NCBI GenBank assembly: GCA_029243145.1
Contig: JAQWSQ010000168.1
Coordinates: forward strand, 1 to 45,855
Reading direction: 5' to 3'
Origin: Planctomycetaceae bacterium
Lineage (GTDB): Bacteria > Planctomycetota > Planctomycetia > Planctomycetales > Planctomycetaceae
Length of the DNA stretch: 45,855 nucleotides
Within the stretch, counting starts at the first letter, position 1. Every line of letters starts with the position of its first letter. The notes beneath the pieces were generated by a model. That model had not been told where the DNA came from and did not search any database. It saw only the letters and a list, made by a program, of their open reading frames with translations. Shown here in pieces: positions 1 through 8,353 of this stretch. The translations under genes were made by a program, and so were the position numbers.

Positions 1-959
1 ATCATTTCTTTGATGTGATTTTGGTAGTCGGGCTCGTCGGCAAACAGATACGATTCATCACCAGTGACCTGGGTCAGAGCACCGAGGATGATGGTTTCGT
101 GCATCGCTTTGTCTTTGACATCGACAAAAGCGGCAGGTGTGGGTGTGTTACTGGAAAGCCAGTTGAAGGCATCTTCCATACGTCTCATCAACGGGCCACG
201 GTCGGCTTTGTCGGCAAATGCGAGATTTGGATCGGGGGTCTCTTCCAATGTGGGTTCAGAACCATTGAAGATTTGTAGCAGGTTTTCGAATTGAAGGGAT
301 GAGGCTTCCCAGCCTGCGCGTCCGGGGGCTTCGGCAGAACCTCCCAAGTTGTAGCTGATGTCCCGAAGAGCGGGGGCTTGGTCTTTCCAAAGGGCATCTC
401 CCGGATGGGAGAGAGCAATTTGTGCCAAAGCCGCAATCGTATTGCCGCTCATAGGGATTTTTTTGTATTCGCGATTGTAAGCACCGACTGATTGCAAGGT
501 CGGAGTGAGGAAGTTGCGAATCGATTTGATTTCGTTGTCGAGATACTCCATGGGAATGATTTGGTCCCATTTGATCGAGGCCACTTTGGGTTCGTCCTTC
601 GGCATTGGTTCTGGCTCGGGAGTTTCTGTCGGAGTGTCATTCGCAGCGACGGTGGGTGTTTCCATCGGTGTGGTCGGGGTGACGGTGCCTTGTTGTGCGA
701 CAATGGCCAATGGGTCATCAAAGAAGACATCGTAGGGAATTCCATCAATGGATTTCCGACCTTGCGAGTCGGTCGAAACCTGACTGGGTGTTCCACCCGC
801 TCCATTGTCGCCGGAGATCGTTGTCGTGTTGGAAGATGTGTCGCCTGACGATGGATCGGCTTCAGGATCGGCACCACCATTGCAGCCCGGCAATGCCAGT
901 AACACAGCGAATGAGAACACGGACAAGTAACGCAGTGTTTGAAGATGACGGCTGGGCAA
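1..959 (-). CDS. Lipoprotein of unknown function, C-terminus beyond window
   Basis: An open frame runs without a stop from about position 959 to the left edge, so the 3' end of the gene is missing. The best start is a TTG at 957-959, with AGGGAG about 8 bases upstream; no ATG or GTG lies suitably upstream. The predicted N-terminus has a basic head, a hydrophobic stretch and a lipobox (LPGC at about residues 23-26), so the product should be a lipid-anchored envelope protein. A low-complexity linker rich in Thr, Pro, Ser, Gly and Glu follows (about residues 27-120), then a more ordered part with aromatic and helical character. I recognise no domain in the visible 319 residues. An outer membrane or periplasmic role is inferred from the signal only. 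Confidence 0.75.
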   Translation of the reverse strand, partial: MPSRHLQTLRYLSVFSFAVLLALPGCNGGADPEADPSSGDTSSNTTTISGDNGAGGTPSQVSTDSQGRKSIDGIPYDVFFDDPLAIVAQQGTVTPTTPMETPTVAANDTPTETPEPEPMPKDEPKVASIKWDQIIPMEYLDNEIKSIRNFLTPTLQSVGAYNREYKKIPMSGNTIAALAQIALSHPGDALWKDQAPALRDISYNLGGSAEAPGRAGWEASSLQFENLLQIFNGSEPTLEETPDPNLAFADKADRGPLMRRMEDAFNWLSSNTPTPAAFVDVKDKAMHETIILGALTQVTGDESYLFADEPDYQNHIKEM

Positions 960-1064
960 AACTCTCTCCCTGAATTTCAGTTGGGAAGGGATGCTCTTTG
1001 ACTGGAGCGGTCTCTCTAAATTATGAAGTGGCGGGGGTTTAACTGCAACCTCGGTCTTCCACTC

Positions 1065-1445
1065 TTACAGATTCTTCCCGCATTGGTCACAATATTTGGC
1101 AGCTTCGTCGTTTAATGCGCGGCAACTCGGGCAGCGAATGTTGATCGGGCCGGCGAGTTCCGAATCGCTTCCCGGACTCCAATTGCCGTCGTTAAAATTA
1201 TCGCCTTTTGAGCGTTCTTGGGAAGACGCGACACCATGAACGGCTCCTCCCGCGATCATAAATATGAAGCCAAAGACGGCACGCAAAGCCATTGATCGGC
1301 CTCGCTCATCGAAATTATCAAAATTTCCAAAATTCAGAGCCGCAGAGATGAAAGTTGAAAGGAATAACAAGACGCCTAAAATGGCCAGTCCCGTGCCTAT
1401 ATGTTTCACGATCTGAGCTGGATGAGGCCCATTCGGGTTCGACAT
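1065..1445 (-). CDS. Small membrane protein with C-terminal zinc ribbon
   Basis: The 126-residue protein has two hydrophobic segments (about residues 15-37 and 54-72) and ends in a zinc-ribbon of the form CPSC-x11-CDQCG, close to the extreme C-terminus. AAGGA lies 6 bases before the ATG, which fixes the start well. Bacterial zinc-ribbon/membrane proteins of this type are common and mostly uncharacterised; the ribbon is probably cytoplasmic and may bind protein or nucleic acid, but this is inference. The gene is on the opposite strand to, and divergent from, the Nramp-like transporter gene to its right. Confidence 0.75.
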   Translation of the reverse strand: MSNPNGPHPAQIVKHIGTGLAILGVLLFLSTFISAALNFGNFDNFDERGRSMALRAVFGFIFMIAGGAVHGVASSQERSKGDNFNDGNWSPGSDSELAGPINIRCPSCRALNDEAAKYCDQCGKNL

Positions 1446-1699
1446 TCTCAGTCCTTTGGATGTTGGGGCACATGATAGATAGCAGGGAACACTCTCCCGG
1501 TGTGTAAACTGATACGCTAAAAACGACTGATTGGTTCATTTTAGGGAAAATTGATGACAATTTCCTGCATTTATGAGCTGTCATCTGATCCCTTGGCAGG
1601 AAGCTAATTGATTGCTTGCTTTGGGTTTCTGGCGGCGTTAGCCTGTTCATCACATCTGCGAATCTCTACACACACACATTTGACCCCGGTATTCTCACA

Positions 1700-3490
1700 A
1701 TGAGCGAAGATCAAGCAAAAATCGAACAACAGCGGCAAATGATCCTCGACGCCTCCAAAAAGGGAACCGGCCCCAAAATCTTGGCTTATACGCGGTTGTC
1801 TGGACCAGGTTGGTTGCAATCAGCGATCACTCTGGGTGGCGGTTCGCTTTCGGGAAGTTTGTATCTCGGGATTCTCGCCGGCTTTTCGCTTATGTGGCTA
1901 CAACCGCTGGCGATGGTGATGGGTGTGATCATGCTCAGTGCGATTGGATATGTCGCGCTATCGACCAAAGAACGTCCGTTTGTCGCGGTGAGAAGACACG
2001 TCAATCCGGCACTTGGCTGGGGTTGGGCGATTGCCACCATGATGGCGAATCTGGTCTGGTGTATGCCTCAATTTGCTTTAGGGTCGGCAGCTTTGCAGCA
2101 AAATCTGGCGGCTGACTATTTCGCAGGCGTCGAATCCATCGGCGGGCTCACCCTGGAAAATTCCCGAGACTTGATCACAGTGATCATGTTATTCGTGCCA
2201 GCAGTAACTGTTGTGTGGTTTTATAACTCGGGTGGTTGGGGGATCCGACTGTTTGAGATCATCCTGAAGGTCATGGTGGGCGTTGTGGTCCTCAGTTTCT
2301 TCGGTGTGGTCTTCAAAATGGCAACTAGCGGTGTGGGATTGGCATGGGGCGAAATCTTAGGAGGATTTATTCCCAACCCGAGCATCCTGTTTGAGCCATC
2401 AGCCGTCTTCTCAGATGCGTTATCTCGTGCAGGAGATGCCGATCACTGGCGCGCGATCATTATGAAAGACCAACGGGACGTCATGATTACTGCTGCTGCA
2501 ACCGCAGTCGGTATTAACATGACCTTCCTGCTTCCCTATTCGATGTTGCAAAGAGGTTGGGACAGAGATTTTCGCGGGTTGGCAATGTTCGATCTCGGAA
2601 CAGGATTGTTCATCCCCTTCATGATGGCAACAAGTTGCGTGGTGATTGCATCTGCAAGCCAGTTTCATGGGCAACCCGCTCCGGGATTGCTGTCCGATGT
2701 GGATGCGGATGGAAATGCCGTGACTGCTACAGCCGCCATGCAAGGGGGGTTCGATAAACTCCTCGTCGGGCGTGAGGAAGCCTCATCAGAGCCGATTACC
2801 GATGGTGATCGTGAATTAGCTGCCATGTTGGTGAAACGGGATGCATTTGATCTTTCCAAGTCATTAGAGCCTCTGTTTGAGGGAACTGCGGAGCAGCCTG
2901 AAGAGGAAGGCAAAGTTGATGCAGTCGCCGCCAAACCCAAATCCTTTGGACATTATCTGTTCGGGATTGGTGTCTTGGGGATGGCTGTTTCCACCATCAT
3001 CATTCTGATGTTGATTAACGGTTTCGTGGTTTGCGAAATGTTGAATCTTCCCTCAAGCGGTTTGCCTCACCGGTTGGGATGTTTGATGGCAGGCTGTACC
3101 GGGGCATTAGGCCCCTTTTTATGGCGGGGAGATGCGAAATTCTGGTTAGCCGTTCCCACGTCTGTCTTCGGTATGATTCTTCTTCCAATTGCCTATATCA
3201 CGTTCTTCTGCATGCTGAATTCAAAGAGCTTGTTGGGAGAGAATCGCCCCGAGGGTGGCCGACGAATCAAATGGAATTTGGCGATGGGTGTTGCCGTGGC
3301 GCTGGCGAGTTTCGGCAGCGGATGGAGTTTGTGGAGCAAGCTGAAGAGCGGCAGTTGGAGCCCCAGCACAAATAGCGGCTTGGAGAAATATATTCTCTTA
3401 GGCTTATTGGGAGTGTTTTTGGTGTCCATCGTCGTGACCCACTTCACGAAGAAGCCGGCAGAGCCGTTTGACAAGTCGACCACGAATTGA
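1700..3490 (+). CDS. Nramp-fold transporter with altered metal site
   Basis: This 596-residue polytopic protein aligns by eye with the Nramp (SLC11) family. The first membrane segment begins SGPGWLQSAITL, matching the GPGxLxSxAYL of canonical members. The next four residues, DPGN in metal-transporting Nramps, are GGGS here (about residues 46-49). The TM6 region reads AVGINMTFLLPYS, so the expected Met-Pro-His-Asn is also absent. A hydrophilic, acidic loop (about residues 345-425, including EQPEEEGK) sits before the last membrane helices, longer than usual. The ATG at 1700 is preferred to an upstream in-frame TTG at 1616 because the extra 28 residues look like non-coding translation; no strong ribosome site supports either. 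Transport of Mn/Fe is doubtful; another substrate or a regulatory role is possible. Confidence 0.85.
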   Translation: MSEDQAKIEQQRQMILDASKKGTGPKILAYTRLSGPGWLQSAITLGGGSLSGSLYLGILAGFSLMWLQPLAMVMGVIMLSAIGYVALSTKERPFVAVRRHVNPALGWGWAIATMMANLVWCMPQFALGSAALQQNLAADYFAGVESIGGLTLENSRDLITVIMLFVPAVTVVWFYNSGGWGIRLFEIILKVMVGVVVLSFFGVVFKMATSGVGLAWGEILGGFIPNPSILFEPSAVFSDALSRAGDADHWRAIIMKDQRDVMITAAATAVGINMTFLLPYSMLQRGWDRDFRGLAMFDLGTGLFIPFMMATSCVVIASASQFHGQPAPGLLSDVDADGNAVTATAAMQGGFDKLLVGREEASSEPITDGDRELAAMLVKRDAFDLSKSLEPLFEGTAEQPEEEGKVDAVAAKPKSFGHYLFGIGVLGMAVSTIIILMLINGFVVCEMLNLPSSGLPHRLGCLMAGCTGALGPFLWRGDAKFWLAVPTSVFGMILLPIAYITFFCMLNSKSLLGENRPEGGRRIKWNLAMGVAVALASFGSGWSLWSKLKSGSWSPSTNSGLEKYILLGLLGVFLVSIVVTHFTKKPAEPFDKSTTN

Positions 3491-3496
3491 TGTGAC

Positions 3497-4351
3497 TTAT
3501 TTACGCCAAATGCGGAATCGTTTGGTCCACGATTTGAACACCGTTTTCGCACACGCCCAGCGATCTGAGAAATTGATACTGGAAGCAGTGGAGATGTCGT
3601 CCTCGGAATGGGCGACTCGTAGCGGTAATTCTCCGATGCGAAAACCGGCTCCTAAAGTCTGGGCAATAAACTGTCAAGAGAAGATTCGCGAATTTTCGTT
3701 TTCGTGATACGGCAAGACCCAGAGCGGATGGACTCGACACGCCAAGAAATCGGTGTCCGGGTCAATCAGACGCTGCCCATAGAAGATATCGGCAATCAAC
3801 TGTTTGCCACGTCGTGGCCCGAGTTGGTTGGGAGTCAAATGTGATCGTTTCGACATCGGCATGAAGTCGTCAAATCGTGTTCCCAGAATAACGTCCCAAA
3901 TTTCTTGATCGATCAGTTTCACGATGGCCGACAATGCCGCCAGGTCACGAATGTGTTGAAGTTCAAACAGAACCAACATCTTGGCGGATTGTCTTTGTGC
4001 GATGTCGAAACAGAGTTTTCGAATCAATCCGGGATGATTTCCATGGGGAGCGGAAACAAGTTGCAGCCCCGCCAACATCCCCTGTTCGAGCACGCGTTCT
4101 GAACATCCCGCATCGATGAGTACGATTCCAGCGAAGAGGTTTTCAGGGAGATCATTCAGGACCTGATCGAGATTGCTGGTTCTTTGATTGGCAATCAAAA
4201 ACAGAAAGCGACCTTCCCGCTCGTCATCGTTCTGCGCGGAGACCGATCTCAGAAGTGCGTCCATTCCGTTGGGAGAAGACGCTACTTTTTCGATGTGATC
4301 CGGCAAGTCATGATCGTGACTTGTGTGTGGAAAGATGCGATTGACAGTCAC
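3497..4351 (-). pseudogene. Glycosyltransferase-2-like gene interrupted by in-frame TGA
   Basis: From a GTG start at 4349-4351 the frame runs 225 codons to a TGA at 3674-3676, then stays open in the same frame for 58 more codons to TAA at 3497-3499. The downstream part (QFIAQTLGAGFRIGELPLRV and onward) reads like the usual C-terminal end of GT2/dolichol-phosphate-mannose-synthase-like enzymes. The upstream part has the family's outline: VLIDAGCSE where VVDDGSxD is expected, and a VILGTRFDD near the GSRF motif. The metal-binding DxD (DADGQ) is replaced by LFELQHI. The protein therefore looks catalytically degenerate as well as truncated. Alternatives are a sequencing error at the TGA or a shortened but functional protein. 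It converges on the Nramp-like gene with only 6 bases between stop codons. Confidence 0.65.
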
Positions 4352-4603
4352 TTCGTTTTGTCTCGCTGGATAGGTTGTGTATGGGGAAATCCCCTCCCTC
4401 GATGATAACTATAGTCCATGAATATCAGTCGCGAAGAGATTTCCTGCGAAAAAAAAGAATGTTGTGGCTTTCGGGGAACAGATCCTATGAGAGGCTGTTT
4501 TTCCCGAGTCAGGACAACTCACAACCTTGGTAGGGTGATGCGAATTCTCCACGTTGTTGCAGACCCACAAATTGTTTGACAAATATTTCTAACACCAGAG
4601 AGT

Positions 4604-4888
4604 ATGAATCAAGGCTCGATGGAATTGATGAACCCGAAATTGCCTCCCGCTACGGCGATTGAAGCACAGTCTGCGAATGAGCTTGCTCCCCTTCAATCAC
4701 GTGCCGAACCTCGGCACAAATCGGCAGCACCGTTTCCGTCGGGACAGTTCTGGTCACATGGGGCGAAAACAGTCGAAACCTGGGAGCCCTCCAATGATAC
4801 CGAGTCAAATGTGCAGAAAGTCAAATACGACTATCAAGCACAGACGGAGACCTCTCGTACAAGTCGAGGCTGGGCGCAGCGACAATAA
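4604..4888 (+). CDS. Small hypothetical protein
   Basis: A 94-codon frame starts at ATG 4604 behind an AGAG that could serve as a weak ribosome site. The product is hydrophilic, rich in Gln, Ser, Ala and Pro, with no signal peptide, membrane segment or recognised motif, and is probably disordered. The best argument for a real gene is the strong Rho-independent terminator on the same strand 45 bases beyond the stop. A longer frame at 4659-5105 runs through that terminator and is less plausible. The transcript could instead be a small RNA. No function can be proposed. Confidence 0.4.
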   Translation: MNQGSMELMNPKLPPATAIEAQSANELAPLQSRAEPRHKSAAPFPSGQFWSHGAKTVETWEPSNDTESNVQKVKYDYQAQTETSRTSRGWAQRQ

Positions 4889-4932
4889 CGGGGAGCGACT
4901 GTCATCCACTCGTGATCGCATGAACTCAAATG

Positions 4933-4968
4933 AAGGGCCAGTCGAATGTTGCTGGTCCTTTATTTTTG
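4933..4968 (+). terminator. Rho-independent terminator
   Basis: A nine-base-pair stem (AAGGGCCAG with CTGGTCCTT, one G-U pair) closes a ten-base loop and is followed by TATTTTT. It ends the transcript of the small unknown gene at 4604-4888. Between here and the ATG at 5205 I see no further gene. Confidence 0.8.
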
Positions 4969-5204
4969 CGCAGTTGAGGTTTTGTCGCAGGCGAATATCT
5001 TCATTTTCTGTTCTTGATGTTAGACTTCGAGCGGAATTTCCCGATAATGTGAAGAGACGCACAGATTACGAATATCTGTGTTCGGTTCAGGCTCGTGGGA
5101 GTTAGGTTTCAATAGTGAAAATGTGTTGTCGCGGCCACGGAAAAGAGCAAGTTGCTCTAAATTCTTTTTTGTTGAGTGCCATGTAAATCCCCAAGGGTGT
5201 CGAA

Positions 5205-6416
5205 ATGGATGAAAATGTACTTCGTGTTGCCATCGTCGATCCTGATGATCTTTCACGCGCTTCCATGAAGAACATGCTCTTAGGAGTGGAGTCTTTGTGG
5301 TTGGAAGCTGATTGCTCGCGATACGAGTTTTTTATTGATGTACTCGATCAAGCGACACCCGATATCGCCATTGTCTCTCTCGACGCAGATCCGGTGAAAG
5401 GGTTGTCACTGATTCAGCAAGTCAGTCGTCAACTGCCCACATGTGCCGTGCTGGCGGTGAGTGGTTCTCAGGAAGGATCGCTCATTTTGCAGGCGATGCG
5501 AAATGGGGCTCGCGAGTTTTTGAATTATCCACTTCAATTGGAAGACATTCTGGCGGCCTTGGATCGTGTCCGCTCTGCTCCGTCGGGCTTGGCTTCAGGA
5601 TCGACAATGACGCGAATTCGTTCGAGTCGAGTGATTGCAGTCGCAGGTGTTGAGGGAGGAGTGGGTTGTACTTCGTTGGCTGTCAATTTGGCCTGTATGC
5701 TCGCCCGTCACGAATCGAACAGTGTCACGATTCTCGACCTCGACCTCTCGTTGGGAGATGCCGATGTCTGGCTCGACTTACTCCCCGATTATACGATTCA
5801 AGACCTTGCGGAGAACATTCAACGAATCGACTACTCGTTGCTAAAACGATCACTCACACGTCACGAGTGTGGCGCCTATCTGTTACCTCGACCGGTGCAA
5901 ATGAGTGATCGTAATTCAGTGAATGGCGAATCATTGAAACGTGTGATTTCACTTTTGAAATCGACGTTCTCTCACCTGATTCTCGACTTGAGTAAAAATT
6001 ATGGTGAGTTGGAAATGGCAGCATTGGAGTCTGCGGACACAATCTTGTTGCTGACACAACTCGATTTGCCCGGTCTTCGCAACGTCGTACGATTAAATCA
6101 GTTTTTCGATGAATACGAAGGCATCAATGATAAGGTCCGTGTCATTTTGAATCGTATGGGAATTGAAGAGACCCAGATCAGCATGAGCAAAGCCAAGGAA
6201 ACAATCGAGCGAGAGATCTTTTGTCAATTGCCCAACGACTATCAAGCGATGGTCGATAGTCGTAACAACGGTGTTCCTTTAATGCTGCAAGCTCCTAAAG
6301 CCCGCATCACCAAAGCGATTGAAGCCATTGCAGAAGTCTTCCACGAAGGGGAACCCGGTGAAGAAACGCCGAAGAAGCCCAAAAAGGGTCTCTTCAGTTT
6401 TCTGTCCAACGGCTGA
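5205..6416 (+). CDS. CpaE/TadZ-like protein: pseudo-receiver plus ParA-type ATPase
   Basis: The 403-residue protein has an N-terminal receiver-like domain (about residues 5-125) and a MinD/ParA-like domain (about 141-380), the architecture of CpaE/TadZ proteins that position Tad pilus machinery at the inner membrane. In the receiver, the phosphoacceptor Asp position appears to be Ser58 (PDIAIVSLD) and the conserved Lys before Pro109 is Tyr, so it is probably not phosphorylated. The deviant Walker A reads GVEGGVGCTS (148-157), with both signature lysines replaced by Glu and Cys. A Walker-B-like ILDLDLSLGDAD remains. The tail is basic and Pro/Lys-rich and ends in FSFLSNG. AAGGG stands 8 bases before the ATG. 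No tad/cpa genes lie within the window, so its partner is unknown. Confidence 0.85.
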   Translation: MDENVLRVAIVDPDDLSRASMKNMLLGVESLWLEADCSRYEFFIDVLDQATPDIAIVSLDADPVKGLSLIQQVSRQLPTCAVLAVSGSQEGSLILQAMRNGAREFLNYPLQLEDILAALDRVRSAPSGLASGSTMTRIRSSRVIAVAGVEGGVGCTSLAVNLACMLARHESNSVTILDLDLSLGDADVWLDLLPDYTIQDLAENIQRIDYSLLKRSLTRHECGAYLLPRPVQMSDRNSVNGESLKRVISLLKSTFSHLILDLSKNYGELEMAALESADTILLLTQLDLPGLRNVVRLNQFFDEYEGINDKVRVILNRMGIEETQISMSKAKETIEREIFCQLPNDYQAMVDSRNNGVPLMLQAPKARITKAIEAIAEVFHEGEPGEETPKKPKKGLFSFLSNG

Positions 6417-6423
6417 ACAGTCT

Positions 6424-7581
6424 TCAATCACCTTTGGGTGGACTGCCGGGATTGCGATACCAGACGACATTTTGACTCCCTCGTCCGGCGATCAAAAGAT
6501 CGATATCTCCATCACCGTCCATGTCGTCTGCTCGAATGTCGTAGGCCTCTTGGTCCTCAGCGACGATGTGTGTTTGGAAGTTTCCACGACCATCATTTTC
6601 AAACCACGCCACTTTTTTTGATCCGTAAGCGCATGTGGCAGCATCTAAATCACCATCGTGATCCAAATCCTCTACCAGCAGGCAATGTGGTTCCTTTAAG
6701 TCGGCAATAATCGTATGTTCTTTCCAACTCGGGTTTTCAAACCAAACGACGCCGAGTCCGTGTCCTCGTGAAGCCAACAGGTCGGTCTTTCCATCTCCGT
6801 TGATGTCACCCGGATGTATATTGGTGGCACCCGGTTGTTTTTTTGCAATGAGATGCTTCTTCCAGGTTTTGGTCGGGTCGGTAGGCGATTCCCACCATGC
6901 GAACCATTCTCCTGTCCCCGGATCGGCTTGTGGGCCTCCCTTTGCACCCGTCGCGGCATCGGCTCGGCCATCACCATTGATGTCTCCAAGTCCGAGATAA
7001 TGGGTGAGGCCGGGAGCATCTTGATCGGCGAAGACAAATCGCGGCCATCGCTCGGCCTGCTGGATATTTTTTGGGACGCGATACCAGACAAGTGAATTCG
7101 GGAAGGGAGGTTTTGGTTGCGCACTGGTGGCCAACAAATCATTCACCCCATCGCCATCAACATCTCCTGTCAGCAAACCATGAATTCCGTGAACCTGATC
7201 ATCGACAAGTTTCATGGGCCACGGTTCAGTGAGGGGTTGATCGGGGCGTAAGAGGCAAATGATGAGTCCGGGGTTGTAGCGGGCACCGACCCAATCCAGA
7301 TCACCATCGCCATCTGCATCAATCAGTTCGGAATGAATACAGCCGACCCCTTTGTGTAACGTGATTTGTTTCCAGTCGGGGGCGAGAAACAGATTCGTCT
7401 GATTATTACTGTTTGTGAAGACGTCCAGTAATCCGTCACCATTCACATCATCGGTGACAGCCGTGGTGCAATGTTCTCCTTCATGCACGATAACCTTTTC
7501 CCATTCGGCATGAACGCAGGGCGTGATCCAAAACAGAATCACGAGAAAGTTAGGTATTAAGAATGAAGGGAGCGGTTTCAT
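6424..7581 (-). CDS. Secreted FG-GAP/VCBS repeat protein (7 motifs)
   Basis: The 385-residue product starts with a signal peptide (MKPLPSFLIPNFLVILF, cleavage near VHA-EW). Seven calcium-binding-loop motifs of the D-x-[DN]-x-DG-x-x-D type follow at regular spacing (for example DVNGDGLLD, DADGDGDLD, DINGDGRAD, DMDGDGDID), as expected for a seven-bladed beta-propeller of the FG-GAP/VCBS family. Several blades carry a VWYR- or VWFEN-type strand. The ATG at 7579-7581 is chosen because it opens directly on the signal peptide; an in-frame extension to 7734 reads like non-coding sequence and would overlap the divergent sigma-factor gene. Such proteins are abundant in planctomycetes and are probably involved in adhesion or ligand binding outside the cell; no enzyme domain is visible. 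Confidence 0.85.
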   Translation of the reverse strand: MKPLPSFLIPNFLVILFWITPCVHAEWEKVIVHEGEHCTTAVTDDVNGDGLLDVFTNSNNQTNLFLAPDWKQITLHKGVGCIHSELIDADGDGDLDWVGARYNPGLIICLLRPDQPLTEPWPMKLVDDQVHGIHGLLTGDVDGDGVNDLLATSAQPKPPFPNSLVWYRVPKNIQQAERWPRFVFADQDAPGLTHYLGLGDINGDGRADAATGAKGGPQADPGTGEWFAWWESPTDPTKTWKKHLIAKKQPGATNIHPGDINGDGKTDLLASRGHGLGVVWFENPSWKEHTIIADLKEPHCLLVEDLDHDGDLDAATCAYGSKKVAWFENDGRGNFQTHIVAEDQEAYDIRADDMDGDGDIDLLIAGRGSQNVVWYRNPGSPPKGD

Positions 7582-7714
7582 GGATTTGATCACTTTCAGA
7601 TGAGAAGTCAGGCGGCAATCCATCTTAACGTAGTCACAATGGTCAATCGAGTTAATTCGCCATTGAGAATACGGTTCGTTAAAAAGACATCTATGATCAA
7701 ACCAAGGAATGGAC

Positions 7715-8338
7715 ATGATTTCAACGGCCCCCAAACCTAAGAAAATATCTCAGGGAACACGGAACCTGGAACTGCTGATCGCTTATCAGTCAGAGAATGA
7801 CCCGGCTGTAAAAAGAAAATTGAGAAATCGAGTCATCGAATTAAACTTGGGACTTGTTCGTCGCATGTCCATTAAGCTTTCCAATAACTGGCAAGACGAA
7901 ACAGAGTTGTATTCTGAAGGATGCTTGGCATTGATGGATGCTGTCGAAAAATTTGATCCTGAACGAGGTTTTCAGTTCAGCACTTATGCCACGACTTGTA
8001 TTCGTAACCGACTTTATCGATTGTTCAAAAATCGTAATCGTGGTCCTATCTTCTTGTCGATTGATGAAGAAGTTCAAGCAGTGTCGAATTCGTCCGAAGA
8101 AATCACTTTTCTGGATGATTCACGAAAGACGGTACAAACGATTCTGCGGGAACTCTCGGATCGAGAAAGAGAACTGATTGAGTTACGCTTTGGACTGGAT
8201 GACCAGCGTAAACCACGCAGTTATCGGCAAGTGGCCGAACAAGTCGGTTTGAGTAAAGAACGAGTGAGACAATTGGTTCAACAGGCGATTTTGACGATCC
8301 AGACGGAATTAGTGATGTCACCGGGTGGAACCATCTAG
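7715..8338 (+). CDS. Sigma-70 family factor with regions 2 and 4 only
   Basis: The 207-residue protein contains region 2 (about residues 38-108: LNLGLVRRMS, ELYSEGCLALMDAVEKFDPERGFQF, then STYATTCIRNRL) and region 4 (about 143-195: LSDRERELIELRFGL, RSYRQVAEQVGLSKERVRQL). Regions 1.1 and 3 are absent. Its length is that of an ECF factor, but the region 2.3 and 4.2 sequences resemble group 1-3 sigma factors. The second of two close in-frame ATGs is preferred since AAGGA lies 6 bases before it; the first (7709) is immediately next to the AAGGA. It diverges from the FG-GAP gene, and its stop is only 15 bases before the following fusion gene, suggesting cotranscription. No anti-sigma gene is adjacent. 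Confidence 0.88.
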   Translation: MISTAPKPKKISQGTRNLELLIAYQSENDPAVKRKLRNRVIELNLGLVRRMSIKLSNNWQDETELYSEGCLALMDAVEKFDPERGFQFSTYATTCIRNRLYRLFKNRNRGPIFLSIDEEVQAVSNSSEEITFLDDSRKTVQTILRELSDRERELIELRFGLDDQRKPRSYRQVAEQVGLSKERVRQLVQQAILTIQTELVMSPGGTI

Positions 8339-8353
8339 AAAGTGGAATATTCG

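Noticed and set aside
1616-1699. TTG start extending the Nramp-like protein by 28 residues
   Set aside because: The extension has no family resemblance and no better ribosome site than ATG 1700.
3674-3676. In-frame TGA as a selenocysteine codon
   Set aside because: The surrounding sequence is not a redox site and no SECIS-like hairpin is apparent just downstream; nonsense mutation or sequencing error is simpler.
4383-4394. GGGGAAATCCCC perfect palindrome upstream of the glycosyltransferase-like gene
   Set aside because: Single occurrence, no T-tract and no nearby regulator; too little to call an operator.
4659-5105. 148-codon plus-strand frame overlapping the small unknown gene
   Set aside because: It runs through the strong terminator at 4933-4968 and overlaps a more plausible frame.
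7582-7734. N-terminal extension of the seven-motif FG-GAP protein
   Set aside because: It would place 51 unrelated residues ahead of a clear signal peptide and overlap the sigma-factor gene.
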